A DNA stretch of 64,000 nucleotides from Thermomonas sp. XSG (GCF_014678725.1 NZ_CP061497.1:2496001-2560000), one strand, 5' to 3'; shown: positions 36,215-47,754, counted from the stretch's first letter. Notes: generated by a model not told the origin, from the sequence alone. Numbers and translations: made by a program.

Positions 36215-38725
36215 GTGAGCCTCGTCGAATACCGGCGCAAGCGCGAGTTCTCGCGGACGCGGGAACCCGCGCCCGGCCGGGTCCGTGTCCCCGGCGATCG
36301 CGCGATCTTCGTGGTCCAGTTGCACCACGCCTCGCGCCGGCATTACGACTTCCGCCTGCAGGTGGGTGGCGTGCTGAAGAGCTGGGCGGTGCCGAAGGGG
36401 CCCAGCTTCGACCCTGCGGTCAAGCGGATGGCAGTGGAGGTCGAGGACCATCCGCTGGATTACGCGGGCTTCGAGGGCGACATCCCCAAAGGCCAGTACG
36501 GCGGCGGCCACGTCGCCCGGTTCGATGCCGGCTACTGGTCCACCGACGGCGATGCGCAGGCGCAGCTGGCCAAGGGTCATCTGCGCTTCGAGCTGTTCGG
36601 TGACAAGCTCAAGGGCGGATGGCACCTGGTGCGTTCCGGCAAGCCGGGGCGGCAGGTGCAGTGGCTGCTGTTCAAGGACAAGGACGTCCACGCGGGCACG
36701 CTGGAAGCGGATGACCTGCTCGGTGATGTCACGTCGGCGCCGGCCGCCGACGTGCAGCGCGCCGGTGCGGGGAAGCGCGAAAAAGCGCAGCGCACCGCGG
36801 CGCCGCCGGCAAAGGCACGGCGCCGACGAGACTGGTCGAAGCGCGCGCTGCAGTTGCCCGGGGCGAGCAAGGCGCGGTTCCACGGCGGCTTCTTCGCGCC
36901 GCAGCTGGCCCAGCTGGGCGATGCGCCGCCGGACGGCCCGGCGTGGCTGCATGAACTCAAATGGGATGGCTACCGGCTGCTGGTCGCGGTGGTCGACGGC
37001 AAGGCGCGGCTGTATTCCCGCAACGCGCTGGACTGGACACCTAAACTGCCGGACATTGTTGCCGCCATCGAGGCGCTGAAGCTGGGCCATGCCGCGCTGG
37101 ACGGCGAGCTGATTGCCGGCAGCGGCACCAAGGCCGACTTCAACCTGCTCCAGGCCACCCTGTCCGGGGAAAAGAACGCCAGCCTTTCGCTGGTGCTGTT
37201 CGACCTGCTGCACCTGGATGGCGTGGACATCTCCGCGGCGCCGCTGCTCCAGCGCAAGGCGCTGCTGGAGACGGTGCTGGGGACGCCGCCACCACACCTC
37301 GCCTACAGCTCGCACGTGCTGGGCGAGGGCGTGCACGCCTGGCAGCTGGCCGGTGAACAGGGGTTCGAAGGCATCGTCTCCAAGCGCGCCGACCGCGGCC
37401 ACCATGCGGGACGCTCGCCGGAATGGCGCAAGACCAAGCATGTCCACGCCGACGAGTTCGCGGTGGTGGGCTTCAGCGCGCCGAAGGGCAGCCGCGTCGG
37501 CATCGGGGCGCTGCTGCTGGCCACGCCGGAAGGCCGGGGTTGGCGTTACGTCGGCCGGCTCGGCAGTGGTTTCAGCGATGCCTTGCTGCGCCAGCTGGCA
37601 ACGACGCTGGGCGAAGGGCAGCCCGAACCGACCGCACGGGTGGAGGTGGCGGATCCGGCCCTGCGTCGCGCGCGCTGGGTGGCGCCGCAGATGGTGGTGG
37701 AGGCCTACTATCGCGGCATCGGCGGCAATGGCCTGCTGCGGCAGGCGTCGCTGAAGGCGGTGCGTTCCGACAAATCCGCGTCCGACCTGCGCGACAGCGA
37801 CCGCGCACCGGCTGCCAGGAGGAAGGGCAAGGCGATGGCCAGCAAACCGGCAACCGACGAAATCGTCGTCACCCACCCGGAGCGGGTGGTGTTTCCCGAT
37901 GCCGGCATCCGCAAGGGGGAGGTGTTCGACTACTACCGCGACATGCTGCCTTGGCTGCTGCCGGAGGTCGTCGATCGACCGCTGTCGATCGTGCGCTGCC
38001 CGCAAGGAGCGGCGCGCCCGTGCTTCTTCCAGAAGCACACCGGCGCCGGCATGCAGCACGTGGACAGCCTGCGCCTGCGCGAGGAGTCCGGCGCGGAAGA
38101 GGACTACCTGGTGGTGCGCGATGCCGCCGGCCTGCTGGAACTGGTGCAGTTCAACGCGCTGGAATTCCATCCCTGGGGCGCGCAGGCCGCCGGCGCCGAC
38201 CTTGCCGATCGCCTGGTGTTCGACCTTGATCCCGGCCCCGACGTTGCGTGGCGGGAGGTCGTCGCCGCGGCGCGCACGCTGCGCAGGCGCTTGCAGGAGC
38301 TCGGTCTGCAAAGCTGGCTGCGCACCTCCGGCGGCAAGGGCCTGCACGTGGTGGTGCCGCTGCGCCCGGCGTGCCCGTGGGAGCAGGCGAAGACGTTCGC
38401 GCATGGCTTCGCCGACGCGCTGGCCGCTGCCGAACCACTGAAGTTCGTCGCCACCGCGGCCAAGCGGCTGCGCAAGGGCCGGATCTTCGTGGACTACCTG
38501 CGCAACGGCCGCGGTGCCACCAGCGTGGCCTCGTTCTCGCTGCGCGCGCGTGCCGGCGCGCCGGTCGCCATGCCGATCCGCTGGGAGGAACTGGGGCGGG
38601 TGAAGAGCCCCGCGCAGTTCAACCTGCGCAACGCTCCGGCGCGGATGCGGCGGCTGCGTTCGCACCCATGGGCGGGCATCGACGAGGTGGAGCAGGACCT
38701 GTCCGGGATCGTCGGTCCCGGCTGA
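36215..38725 (+). CDS. ligD: LigD, multifunctional ATP-dependent DNA ligase for end joining
   Basis: An 836-residue enzyme that repairs double-strand breaks with Ku. The order of domains is phosphoesterase (about 10-165; HHASRRHYDFRLQ), then ATP ligase with catalytic Lys249 in ELKWDGYR and GFEGIVSKRAD, then the archaeo-eukaryotic-primase-type polymerase (about 545-836; LVFDLDPGPDV and LRTSGGKGLHVVVPL). Polymerase at the C-terminus is the Pseudomonas-type order. A basic linker (about 500-540) joins ligase and polymerase. The start is GTG at 36215, 10 bases after the ferritin-like gene. The Ku partner lies about 6 kb downstream (44998-45951), not adjacent. Confidence 0.96.
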   Translation: MSLVEYRRKREFSRTREPAPGRVRVPGDRAIFVVQLHHASRRHYDFRLQVGGVLKSWAVPKGPSFDPAVKRMAVEVEDHPLDYAGFEGDIPKGQYGGGHVARFDAGYWSTDGDAQAQLAKGHLRFELFGDKLKGGWHLVRSGKPGRQVQWLLFKDKDVHAGTLEADDLLGDVTSAPAADVQRAGAGKREKAQRTAAPPAKARRRRDWSKRALQLPGASKARFHGGFFAPQLAQLGDAPPDGPAWLHELKWDGYRLLVAVVDGKARLYSRNALDWTPKLPDIVAAIEALKLGHAALDGELIAGSGTKADFNLLQATLSGEKNASLSLVLFDLLHLDGVDISAAPLLQRKALLETVLGTPPPHLAYSSHVLGEGVHAWQLAGEQGFEGIVSKRADRGHHAGRSPEWRKTKHVHADEFAVVGFSAPKGSRVGIGALLLATPEGRGWRYVGRLGSGFSDALLRQLATTLGEGQPEPTARVEVADPALRRARWVAPQMVVEAYYRGIGGNGLLRQASLKAVRSDKSASDLRDSDRAPAARRKGKAMASKPATDEIVVTHPERVVFPDAGIRKGEVFDYYRDMLPWLLPEVVDRPLSIVRCPQGAARPCFFQKHTGAGMQHVDSLRLREESGAEEDYLVVRDAAGLLELVQFNALEFHPWGAQAAGADLADRLVFDLDPGPDVAWREVVAAARTLRRRLQELGLQSWLRTSGGKGLHVVVPLRPACPWEQAKTFAHGFADALAAAEPLKFVATAAKRLRKGRIFVDYLRNGRGATSVASFSLRARAGAPVAMPIRWEELGRVKSPAQFNLRNAPARMRRLRSHPWAGIDEVEQDLSGIVGPG

Positions 38726-38936
38726 GGGTCAGACACCTGTCTGCGAACAGCGGCGCCCTCCGCTGTGCGTTCGGTGATGCCGTTCCTGTCTGATCCGGGC
38801 TGCCGACCCGTATTAACGGAAGAATCTGCATGCGAATGAAAAATCTTCGCTGAACCGGCACTGCCGGCCGAGGTGGCGCGTGCATGGATGGTGTGATGAT
38901 GCCTGTTCAGGGGAGAACGGCAAGGATGGGACGCAC

Positions 38937-39302
38937 ATGCGCGATCTTCTTGGACTCCGCGTTTTGGTGGTGGAACCGGACAGGACATTGGCCTGCGTGT
39001 TGGCTGACGCCCTGACCTTGGCGGGCGCGAGCGTGGTGGCGATGTGCTCGGATCTGGCCGAGGCCGCGCGCTCCCGCTGCATCGAGGCGCCGCAGGCGCT
39101 GGTGGTGGGCACGCGCCCCAATCACGATCCGGAAGCCACCGTGCAGTCCGCCCGGGGATGGGGGTTGCCGTTCCTGCTGACCTGTGACCGGCCCGTGTCG
39201 GTGGGCGGTACGCACAATGCGCGCTGCCTGATCAAACCGTTCTGCTACCACGAGCTGGTGGAGGGGTTGATCGGTTGTGCATCCGGCGAGGGCGCTCCGT
39301 GA
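38937..39302 (+). CDS. Degenerate receiver (pseudo-receiver) domain protein
   Basis: A 121-residue protein with the CheY-like fold pattern: strand LRVLVVEPD, helix RTLACVLADALTLAG, strand and helix ASVVAMCSDLAEAARS, strand QALVVGTRPN, and late CLIKPFCYHEL with the conserved lysine (Lys100) and Pro. The phospho-acceptor position at the end of strand 3 is Gly58, not Asp, although the acidic pair Glu13/Asp15 is partly kept. It cannot be phosphorylated in the usual way and may act as a fixed-state binding partner. The ATG at 38937 begins the fold. It precedes an NtrC-type regulator by 315 bases and could modulate the same pathway. Confidence 0.75.
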   Translation: MRDLLGLRVLVVEPDRTLACVLADALTLAGASVVAMCSDLAEAARSRCIEAPQALVVGTRPNHDPEATVQSARGWGLPFLLTCDRPVSVGGTHNARCLIKPFCYHELVEGLIGCASGEGAP

Positions 39303-39617
39303 ACCTTTCTTGCGCGGCGCATGGTGAGGCGCTGATGCCACTGATGCCCGGCGTCCGGCAGCTGCTTCGAGTTGAAACCGGAGCTTGCAGGCAGGTGGTG
39401 CCCGGCGATGGTGGCGCGGAGCATGGCGCGGTCGCCTTGGCATGACTGCCGTGCCCTCGCATTCAAGGACGCGTGCGCGCTGAGCTTCACTGGAGGGTGG
39501 CGCCAGACGCCGCCGGCGCCTGCACGACATGAATCCGCAGCGATACGCTCGGGTGCGGTTCAGCTGCGTGAGCAAATCCGGAAGGGGCCTTAACCACCCC
39601 GATGCAGAATTGCTTCC
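39303..39617. other. Intergenic region, 315 bases, no gene seen
   Basis: This region lies between the pseudo-receiver and the NtrC-type regulator. Short open frames occur on both strands, but none has a ribosome site or a plausible protein. A near -24/-12 element (TGGCATG at 39437) has the wrong spacing, so no sigma-54 promoter is claimed. The promoter for the NtrC gene is presumably here. Confidence 0.5.
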
Positions 39618-40969
<1,352 letters not shown>

Positions 40970-40973
<4 letters not shown>

Positions 40974-41185
40974 GCGGATTGTCCGAGGCTGCGGAGCGCG
41001 ACCACGCGCTTCGCAATGCGTGGAACGTGCTGGAACTGTCCTTGTCCATCGCCCGCGATGCGCTGGAGCAGGACGATGCCGCACGCGCCGCGGAATTCAT
41101 CGCCCGGGCCGAGCACGCCAGCCTGCAATGCCGGCGGTTGCTCTATGCGCCGCTGGCCGCGGCCGGGGATCATCGTGCGGCCTGA
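40970..41185 (+). CDS. Small helical protein coupled to the NtrC regulator, possible phosphotransfer (DHp-like) domain
   Basis: A 71-residue, all-helical protein starting MSGLSEAAERDHALRNAWNV. The ATG lies inside the stop of the NtrC-type gene (ATGA), so translation is coupled. Residues 11-19 (DHALRNAWN) resemble the H-box H-D-L-R-N-x-x-N of histidine-kinase dimerisation domains, with His12 at the phospho-site position. Residues 20-58 could form the two-helix hairpin. If so, it is a stand-alone phosphodonor or docking protein for the regulator. No ATP-binding domain follows, so it could not phosphorylate itself alone. Homology is a pattern judgement only. Confidence 0.6.
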
Positions 41186-41342
41186 CGGAACTGCATCAAG
41201 CGGAAGGAGTTGCCTGCGTGCTGTCCGCATGGCAACACCGGAAGCCGCATGGGAGCACGCTTGCGTGGATGGCACGGCATTTGCGTAGTGATTGGGGCGG
41301 GCCGTCGTGGCCCGCGCCATTCGCAATCACGAGGAGGACACC

Positions 41343-42584
41343 GTGCGCAATTCCATTCCCGGCGGACATTCGACCACGACCGGTACCGGCGAACTGAAGG
41401 CGGTCGCGAGGGCGGCGTGGGATGTGGGCGCGCATGCCCTGCACGTGGCGGGCGATTGGCTGGACAACATGAGGACATCCAGGATGAGCAATCGCAACCA
41501 GGACAACCAGGGACAGGACGTGCGCGGGCAGGCCGGCTATCGCAATGGCAGTCGATCAAGCGGGCGATCCCTGTATTACGGGCAGTACGGCGAATACGCG
41601 TCCGCCAACACCCGTGACGACTTTGCCCAGCGGCACGCCCCGTGGCGTGAACAGGGCCTGGGCAGCGGCGATTATCCCTATGACGACCATGGCCGCCGCG
41701 CCGAGGCGATCCGCGGTGGCTACGGTATGGATGAAGCCGAGCGCACCTACGGCCGCGAGCAGGAGCGCGGCAGCGGGTTCGGCAGCAGCCAGCAGTACGA
41801 AGACATGCGCGGTATCGGCAGCACCGGTGCTACCGGCTACGAAGGTGCCTACGGCCAGCGCGACCCCTCGCAGGGCGGCTATGCGCAGCAGGGGTACGGA
41901 CAGGGCCGCTATCCGCAGCAGGGCTTCGGCCATGTGCAGGGTCGTGGTTACGGTCAGGACTACAGCCAGGAAAGTCGTGCGCAACAGGGCTACGCCCACG
42001 CCGGGGGCCGCGGCGACAGCCAGCCGGGCTACAGCCATGGCGGCTATGCACAGCAGAGCTATGCACAGGGCAGCTACCCGCAGCAGGGTGGTTATCCATC
42101 GTCCCAGCAGGGCCATGTGTACGGCCGTGGATACGGATACGGGTCAGGCGAGCAGGGCGGGATGCGTTCCGGCTACGGCGGGCGGGAGCGCCAGTACGAT
42201 CAGGGCCGCAGCTTCCAGAGCCGGCGCGGACTGGGGCCCAGCAGCTATACGCGCAGCGACGAGCGCATCCGCGAGGATCTCAACGAGCGGCTGATGGACG
42301 ATGACCTTGTCGACGCCCGCAACATCACCGTGGAGGTGCAGAACGGTACCGTGAACCTGAGTGGCAGCGTCGACGAACGCTGGGAGAAGCATCGCGTCGA
42401 GGACATCGCCGACGCCTGTGGCGGCGTGCGCGAGGTGCGCAACAACATCCGCGTCGGCTCCGGTACCACGCCGCCGTCTCCGCAGTCCGACATGCGCACG
42501 TCAGCCACCACCGGCAGCGGGAACAAGAATGGTGGTGCGGCGAAGTCCTCCGGCACGAGTACTGGATCGGGTTCGCTTTCCTGA
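41343..42584 (+). CDS. BON-domain protein with long Gly/Tyr/Gln-rich low-complexity tract
   Basis: A 413-residue protein whose C-terminal part (about 305-375) is a BON domain: DERIREDLNERLMDDDLVD, then ITVEVQNGTVNLSGSVDERW and GGVREVRNNIRV. BON domains bind phospholipid or envelope surfaces and recur in osmotic-stress proteins such as OsmY. The N-terminal two-thirds is disordered; residues about 175-270 hold near-repeats such as GYAQQGYGQGRYPQQGF. The start is GTG at 41343, backed by AGGAGG 5 bases upstream; an ATG at 41484 (MSNRNQDNQ) is an alternative. No Sec signal is seen. It probably belongs to the stress response. Confidence 0.8.
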   Translation: MRNSIPGGHSTTTGTGELKAVARAAWDVGAHALHVAGDWLDNMRTSRMSNRNQDNQGQDVRGQAGYRNGSRSSGRSLYYGQYGEYASANTRDDFAQRHAPWREQGLGSGDYPYDDHGRRAEAIRGGYGMDEAERTYGREQERGSGFGSSQQYEDMRGIGSTGATGYEGAYGQRDPSQGGYAQQGYGQGRYPQQGFGHVQGRGYGQDYSQESRAQQGYAHAGGRGDSQPGYSHGGYAQQSYAQGSYPQQGGYPSSQQGHVYGRGYGYGSGEQGGMRSGYGGRERQYDQGRSFQSRRGLGPSSYTRSDERIREDLNERLMDDDLVDARNITVEVQNGTVNLSGSVDERWEKHRVEDIADACGGVREVRNNIRVGSGTTPPSPQSDMRTSATTGSGNKNGGAAKSSGTSTGSGSLS

Positions 42585-42929
42585 CGGCAGTCGTGGTGGT
42601 GGGTTGCGCCCGGCTGCGAGAGCGCTGGCTGCGGGGTACTGCCGACGACGTTGCGCTTCGTGATCGGCCACGCCCTGTCCAACCGGGGCGTGGTTTTTCC
42701 GCCGTCAGAGCGTGCGATGCGAATGTCGGTGCTGGCGTGCAGAGTGCCCGGGGGAACCGGATATGCAGCTTGAATGCCGCGGTGAACACAGGCGGTGCCG
42801 CGTGAAAACGCTGTCCACCGGGCGCCTTGCAGAATGCATTGGCGTGGAAGGCGTTGCGCAACCCTGATCCGAGGCCGGCGCAGGCTTGCACGGCCGCCAC
42901 TCCCGCGAACCATCGAGCAAAGGACAGCC
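42585..42929. other. Intergenic region, 345 bases, terminator plus upstream region of the RES gene
   Basis: The first part ends the BON gene with an intrinsic terminator (42668-42698, listed separately). The remaining about 230 bases should hold the promoter of the RES-domain gene; I cannot identify it. No further coding sequence with a ribosome site is visible. Confidence 0.5.
42668..42698 (+). terminator. Intrinsic terminator after the BON gene
   Basis: An 8-bp perfect stem (42668-42675 CCACGCCC with 42686-42693 GGGCGTGG) closes a 10-base loop and is followed at once by TTTTT. It lies 84 bases past the BON stop and separates that gene from the RES-domain gene. Confidence 0.88.
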
Positions 42930-43514
42930 ATGAACAGGAATCTGGACGAAGCGCTTGAGGACAGTTTCCCGGCAAGCGATCCTCCGGCATTCACCACGTC
43001 GTCGACCGCCACCGCGGCATCCGATGTGCTGCCCGCCAGCAAGGACGATGCCGCCAGGGACGGCAGGATCCACGTTTACCGCATCGTGGAGGACAGGAAG
43101 TCCGCCCAGGCCTTCAGCGGCACCGATGGCGTCGCTGAAGGGCGCTGGACCTCGCGCGCAGGCCAGGTCATCTATACATCGATGTCGCCGGCTGGCGCCA
43201 TGCTCGAGTTCATGGCCCACCTCGAGGGCCGCACGCCAGAGGCGCTGGTGATGGCGGTGGCCAGCCTGCCGGTGGACGATGTGCTCGTGCAGGCCGAACT
43301 GCTGGACGATTGGGACCAGCGTCCCTACCGCGCGCACGTGCAGGCCATCGGCGATGCCTGGCGCGCGGCCGGCAAGTCGCTGGCGCTGCGGGTGCCGAGC
43401 GCGCTGTGCCCCGACGAATGCAACATCCTCATCAATCCAGAACATCCGCATTTCGCGCACCTGGTGGTGGTCCGGCTGCATCCGGTCACCGTCGATGAAC
43501 GCATCCGCACCTGA
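42930..43514 (+). CDS. RES-domain protein (toxin-like NAD-targeting fold)
   Basis: A 194-residue protein with a RES domain (about 46-190), named for conserved Arg, Glu and Ser. Here these are Arg51 in HVYRIV, Glu93 in GAMLEFMAHL and Ser157 in LRVPSALCP, and the late NILINPEHPHF is the usual family ending. RES toxins degrade NAD+ and normally pair with a Xre/MbcA-type antitoxin encoded directly upstream. No such gene is here. Instead the first 45 residues carry LDEALEDSFPASDPPAFT, a motif found in small xanthomonad stress proteins, then a Ser/Thr/Ala linker. Ribosome site AAAGGA precedes 42930. It may be a non-toxin RES relative. Confidence 0.82.
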   Translation: MNRNLDEALEDSFPASDPPAFTTSSTATAASDVLPASKDDAARDGRIHVYRIVEDRKSAQAFSGTDGVAEGRWTSRAGQVIYTSMSPAGAMLEFMAHLEGRTPEALVMAVASLPVDDVLVQAELLDDWDQRPYRAHVQAIGDAWRAAGKSLALRVPSALCPDECNILINPEHPHFAHLVVVRLHPVTVDERIRT

Positions 43515-43536
43515 ATCCAAGCGCAAGGAGGCGCCC

Positions 43537-43929
43537 ATGGCCGGTTTCCGCCGGTTCGCCCAGACCACGTCCCGCTGGGCGGGAAATCCCATCGCCTTCG
43601 GCATTGCCGCGACCATGGTCCTGGTCTGGGCGGTGTCCGGACCGATGTTCGACTACTCCGCCGAATGGCAGCTGGTGATCAATACCGGCACAACCATCGT
43701 CACCTTCCTGATGGTGTTCCTGATCCAGAACGCGCAGAACCGCGATACCGAAGCGATCCAGATCAAGCTGGACGAGCTGATCCGCGCGGTAAAGGACGCC
43801 GACAACGCGATGATGGACCTGGGGCGGATGGAAGAGGCCGAGCTGGAAGCGCTGCGCGAGTACTACGAGCGGCTTGGACGCGATGCCGGCTGCGCACTGG
43901 AGAAGCGGCGCGGACACGAGCGGAAGTGA
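43537..43929 (+). CDS. Low-affinity iron permease-like membrane protein
   Basis: A 130-residue membrane protein of the low-affinity iron permease family. Two transmembrane helices, PIAFGIAATMVLVWAVSG and INTGTTIVTFLMVFLIQ, frame the motif YSAEWQLVINTGTTI, and NAQNRDTEAIQIKLDELI begins a charged cytoplasmic coiled-coil tail. The name comes from fungal homology; in bacteria transport has not been shown, so the role is open. AAGGAGG lies 6 bases before 43537. It follows the RES gene by 22 bases and is likely co-transcribed with it. Confidence 0.85.
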   Translation: MAGFRRFAQTTSRWAGNPIAFGIAATMVLVWAVSGPMFDYSAEWQLVINTGTTIVTFLMVFLIQNAQNRDTEAIQIKLDELIRAVKDADNAMMDLGRMEEAELEALREYYERLGRDAGCALEKRRGHERK

Positions 43930-44002
43930 CGCCCGGGCGGACGCCTTCTTCACGGCGCGTCGGGCACCGTCTACGCAAACGGATGAAACAGGCGATGCAG
44001 CC

Positions 44003-44983
44003 ATGAGCAGCCGAGCAGACACCACCGCGCGCCGCCAGCGCCAGTTGCAGGCCGAGGCGGACGCCGCGCCCCGCAGGAAGGCCGCAAAAAAGGCCGGCGG
44101 CAAGAAGAAGGCCGTGCAGGCCGGCGCGCGGCGGCAGCCCCAGAACCCGATGCCGGCGCAGCACCTGCGCAAGCCCGGCAGCGAGGCCGAGCTGGAACTG
44201 CAGCCGCGCTGGCAGGCGCCGGATTACGTCGGCAGCGGCAAGCTGGAGGGCATGGCCGCGCTGGTGACAGGTGGCGATTCCGGCATCGGCCGCGCGGTGG
44301 CGGTGCTGTACGCGCGGGAAGGCGCGGACGTGGCGATCCTCTACCTGAGCGAACACGAAGATGCCGAGCGCACCCGCAAGGCGGTGGAAACCGAGGGGCG
44401 CCGCTGCATCGCCATTGCCGGCGACGTGCGCGACAGTGCCTTTTGCGCGCGCGCGGTCGACGAGGTGCGCAAGACGTTCGGCCGGCTCGACGTGCTGGTC
44501 AACAATGCCGCGTTCCAGCTGCACGCCGATCGCATCGAAGACATCGACGATGCGCGCCTGCAGGAAACCCTGCAGACCAATATCGCCGGCTATTTCCACA
44601 TGGCACGCGCGGCCGTCCCGCACCTGCCACGGGGTGGCAGCATCATCAATACCGGTTCGGAAACCGGGCTGTTCGGCAGTCCTAAGCTGCTGGACTATTC
44701 GGCCACCAAGGGCGCGATCCATGCCTGGACCAAGTCGCTGGCCAGCCACCTGCTGGAACGCGGCATCCGGGTGAACTGCGTGGCGCCCGGGCCGGTGTGG
44801 ACGCCGCTCAATCCCGCCGACAAGCCGGCGGAGGACGTGGCGAAGTTCGGCGAGGACAGCGACATGGGCCGGCCGGCGCAGCCGGAGGAGATTTCTCCCG
44901 CCTACGTGTTTCTGGCCTCGCCGGTCACCGCCTCGTACGTCAACGGCGTGGTCCTGCCGGTGATGGGCGGGCCGCGCGGCTGA
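44003..44983 (+). CDS. Short-chain dehydrogenase (general stress protein 39 type)
   Basis: A 326-residue NAD(P)H-dependent oxidoreductase. Residues 1-45 are a lysine/alanine-rich tail (RRKAAKKAGGKKKAVQAG). The Rossmann fold begins at about 80 with VTGGDSGIGRAVAVLYARE (TGxxxGIG), followed by NNAAF and the catalytic Tyr-Lys in DYSATKGAIHAW; VAPGPVWTPLNPAD is the usual late loop. It matches the YhdF/GSP39 branch of stress-induced dehydrogenases. The substrate is unknown. The basic N-terminal tail is an addition to that family and could bind nucleic acid. The ku gene starts 15 bases after its stop. Confidence 0.9.
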   Translation: MSSRADTTARRQRQLQAEADAAPRRKAAKKAGGKKKAVQAGARRQPQNPMPAQHLRKPGSEAELELQPRWQAPDYVGSGKLEGMAALVTGGDSGIGRAVAVLYAREGADVAILYLSEHEDAERTRKAVETEGRRCIAIAGDVRDSAFCARAVDEVRKTFGRLDVLVNNAAFQLHADRIEDIDDARLQETLQTNIAGYFHMARAAVPHLPRGGSIINTGSETGLFGSPKLLDYSATKGAIHAWTKSLASHLLERGIRVNCVAPGPVWTPLNPADKPAEDVAKFGEDSDMGRPAQPEEISPAYVFLASPVTASYVNGVVLPVMGGPRG

Positions 44984-44997
44984 CGCGGGGGACGACG

Positions 44998-45951
44998 ATG
45001 CCACGCCCGATCTGGTCCGGTTCGCTGTCCTTCGGCCTGCTCAATATCCCGGTGCAGCTGATGGCCGGCACCCGCGGCACCGACCTGTCATTCCGCATGC
45101 TGGATGCGCGCGACAAATCGCCGATCCGCTACGAGCGCGTCAACGCCGAAACCGGCGAGGAAGTGCCGTGGAAGGAGATCGTCAAGGCATTCGAATACGA
45201 CAAGGGCAGTTACGTGGTGCTGGAGCAGGAGGATATCCGCTCGGCCGCGCCTGAAAGCCACGATGCCATCGAGGTGGAGGCGTTCGTCGACGTGGAGGCG
45301 ATCGGCCCGCAGTATTTCGAGAAACCCTACGTGCTGGTGCCTGCGAAGAAGGCGGAGAAGGGCTACGTACTGCTGCGCGAAACCCTCAAGCGCACCGGCC
45401 GCATCGGGATCGCCCGCATCGTGATCCGCAGCAGGGAGAACCTGTGCGCGCTGTTGCCGCAAGGCGATGCGCTGCTGCTGGTGATGATGCGCTACCCGCA
45501 GGAGCTGGTGGATGTCGGCGATTACGCCATTCCCGCCGGGCAGGCTGGCGACTACCGGGTCAGCCCGCGCGAGCTGGAGATGGCCGAGGCGCTGATCGCC
45601 TCCATGGAAAGCGACTGGAAGCCGGAAGCCTACAAGGACGAGTTCCGCGCCCGCCTGCAGAAGGTGATCGAGAAGCGCATCAAGGCCAAGGGCGGCAAGG
45701 TCCGCAAGCCGCTGGACGAGCCCGCGCTGCGCGACGACGACGCCACCAACGTGGTCGACTTCATGTCGCTGCTGCAGAAGAGCATCGACGCCAAACGGCG
45801 CACGCCGGCAACCAGGGCCGCCAAACCGGCAAAAGCGGACAAGCCGGCGAAGGCGGCGAAGGCGGCGAAGGCCGCCAAGACGGCCAGGAAGGCCGCGCCC
45901 GCAAAGCCCAAGCCGGCCAAGCGCGCGGCCAGGACCAAGGTGGCGCGCTGA
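44998..45951 (+). CDS. ku: Ku, DNA-end-binding protein for non-homologous end joining
   Basis: A 317-residue bacterial Ku that forms a ring on broken DNA ends and recruits LigD. It opens MPRPIWSGSLSFGLLNIPVQ and has VPWKEIVKAFEYDKG, EAIGPQYFEKPYVLVP and RYPQELVDVGDY, all typical of the Ku core (about 1-255). The C-terminus (about 260-317) is a long Lys/Ala/Pro tail with repeats of AAKAAKAAK, known in other Ku proteins to aid DNA binding. It lies in one probable unit with the upstream short-chain dehydrogenase gene, and about 6 kb from ligD. Confidence 0.96.
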   Translation: MPRPIWSGSLSFGLLNIPVQLMAGTRGTDLSFRMLDARDKSPIRYERVNAETGEEVPWKEIVKAFEYDKGSYVVLEQEDIRSAAPESHDAIEVEAFVDVEAIGPQYFEKPYVLVPAKKAEKGYVLLRETLKRTGRIGIARIVIRSRENLCALLPQGDALLLVMMRYPQELVDVGDYAIPAGQAGDYRVSPRELEMAEALIASMESDWKPEAYKDEFRARLQKVIEKRIKAKGGKVRKPLDEPALRDDDATNVVDFMSLLQKSIDAKRRTPATRAAKPAKADKPAKAAKAAKAAKTARKAAPAKPKPAKRAARTKVAR

Positions 45952-46072
45952 AGCGTCGCTGCACGGAGCAGGAGCGTCCATGCACAGCGCATGGACCTGC
46001 GCCTGCTGGGCACAGCGGGTCAAGGCGTGGCAGTGGTTATCCGGCGCATGCCGAAGGCGGCGCGATGCAGTG

Positions 46073-47190
<1,118 letters not shown>

Positions 47191-47194
<4 letters not shown>

Positions 47195-47754
47195 CCGCGT
47201 CCAAGCCCGAAGGGGGCGCGCCGGCCGCGGCTTGTCGCCACCTCGGCGCCGCAGGTGTACCGCAGCAGGTGCATGGCCGCTTGCTGGAGCGCCGGCGTGC
47301 GCGCAGCCGTGCAGTCGCCCGGTACCCACAGCCTGTAGCCCCGCATGTGTGCGTCCAAGGCGGTGGCCAGCACGCAGGAATCGGTGGCGATGCCGGTGAT
47401 CGCCAGCTGTTCCACGCCCAGCTGTTGCAGCAGGATCGGCAGTGCGGTGGCGCGGAAGGCGGAGTGCTTCGGCTTCAGCAGGTGGAAGTGTCCGGCTTCC
47501 GGTGCCAAGCCTTCCGCCAGCTGCGCCGATGCCCCGCCGCGTTCGCGGCAGGACGCCACCAGTTCCGCAAAGCCGCCCTGCCAGCGCGTCCAGTTGTCGT
47601 TGGCATAGACCACCGGGCAGCCGGCGGCGTCGAAGCGGCCGCGCAGTGCCCGCAACGGCGCGCAGATCGCCCTAGCCGCAGCCGCAAGCGGGCGCGCACC
47701 TTCGAAGGCGAAGTGGTTGATGACATCGACGATGAGCAGCGCGGGCCCGGCCAT
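47191..47754 (-). CDS. Isochorismatase-family cysteine hydrolase
   Basis: A 187-residue hydrolase of the isochorismatase/nicotinamidase-like fold. The catalytic Asp is in LLIVDVINHFAF, Lys in LLKPKHSAF, and Cys in GIATDSCVLATALDAHMRG. Members cleave amides or isochorismate; the substrate here is unknown, and a role in siderophore synthesis has no support nearby. It overlaps the topoisomerase IB gene as ATGA and is divergent from lexA2, 97 bases apart. The operator palindrome at 47835-47850 lies in that gap, so SOS control of this operon is possible. Confidence 0.88.

Noticed and set aside
38731-38744. A CAGACA-CC-TGTCTG palindrome after ligD.
   Set aside because: It is perfect but short (6-bp arms), single in the window and without a T-run, so neither operator nor terminator can be supported.
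39437-39454. A possible sigma-54 promoter ahead of the NtrC-type regulator.
   Set aside because: TGGCATG is present but the GC of the -12 element falls two bases too far away.
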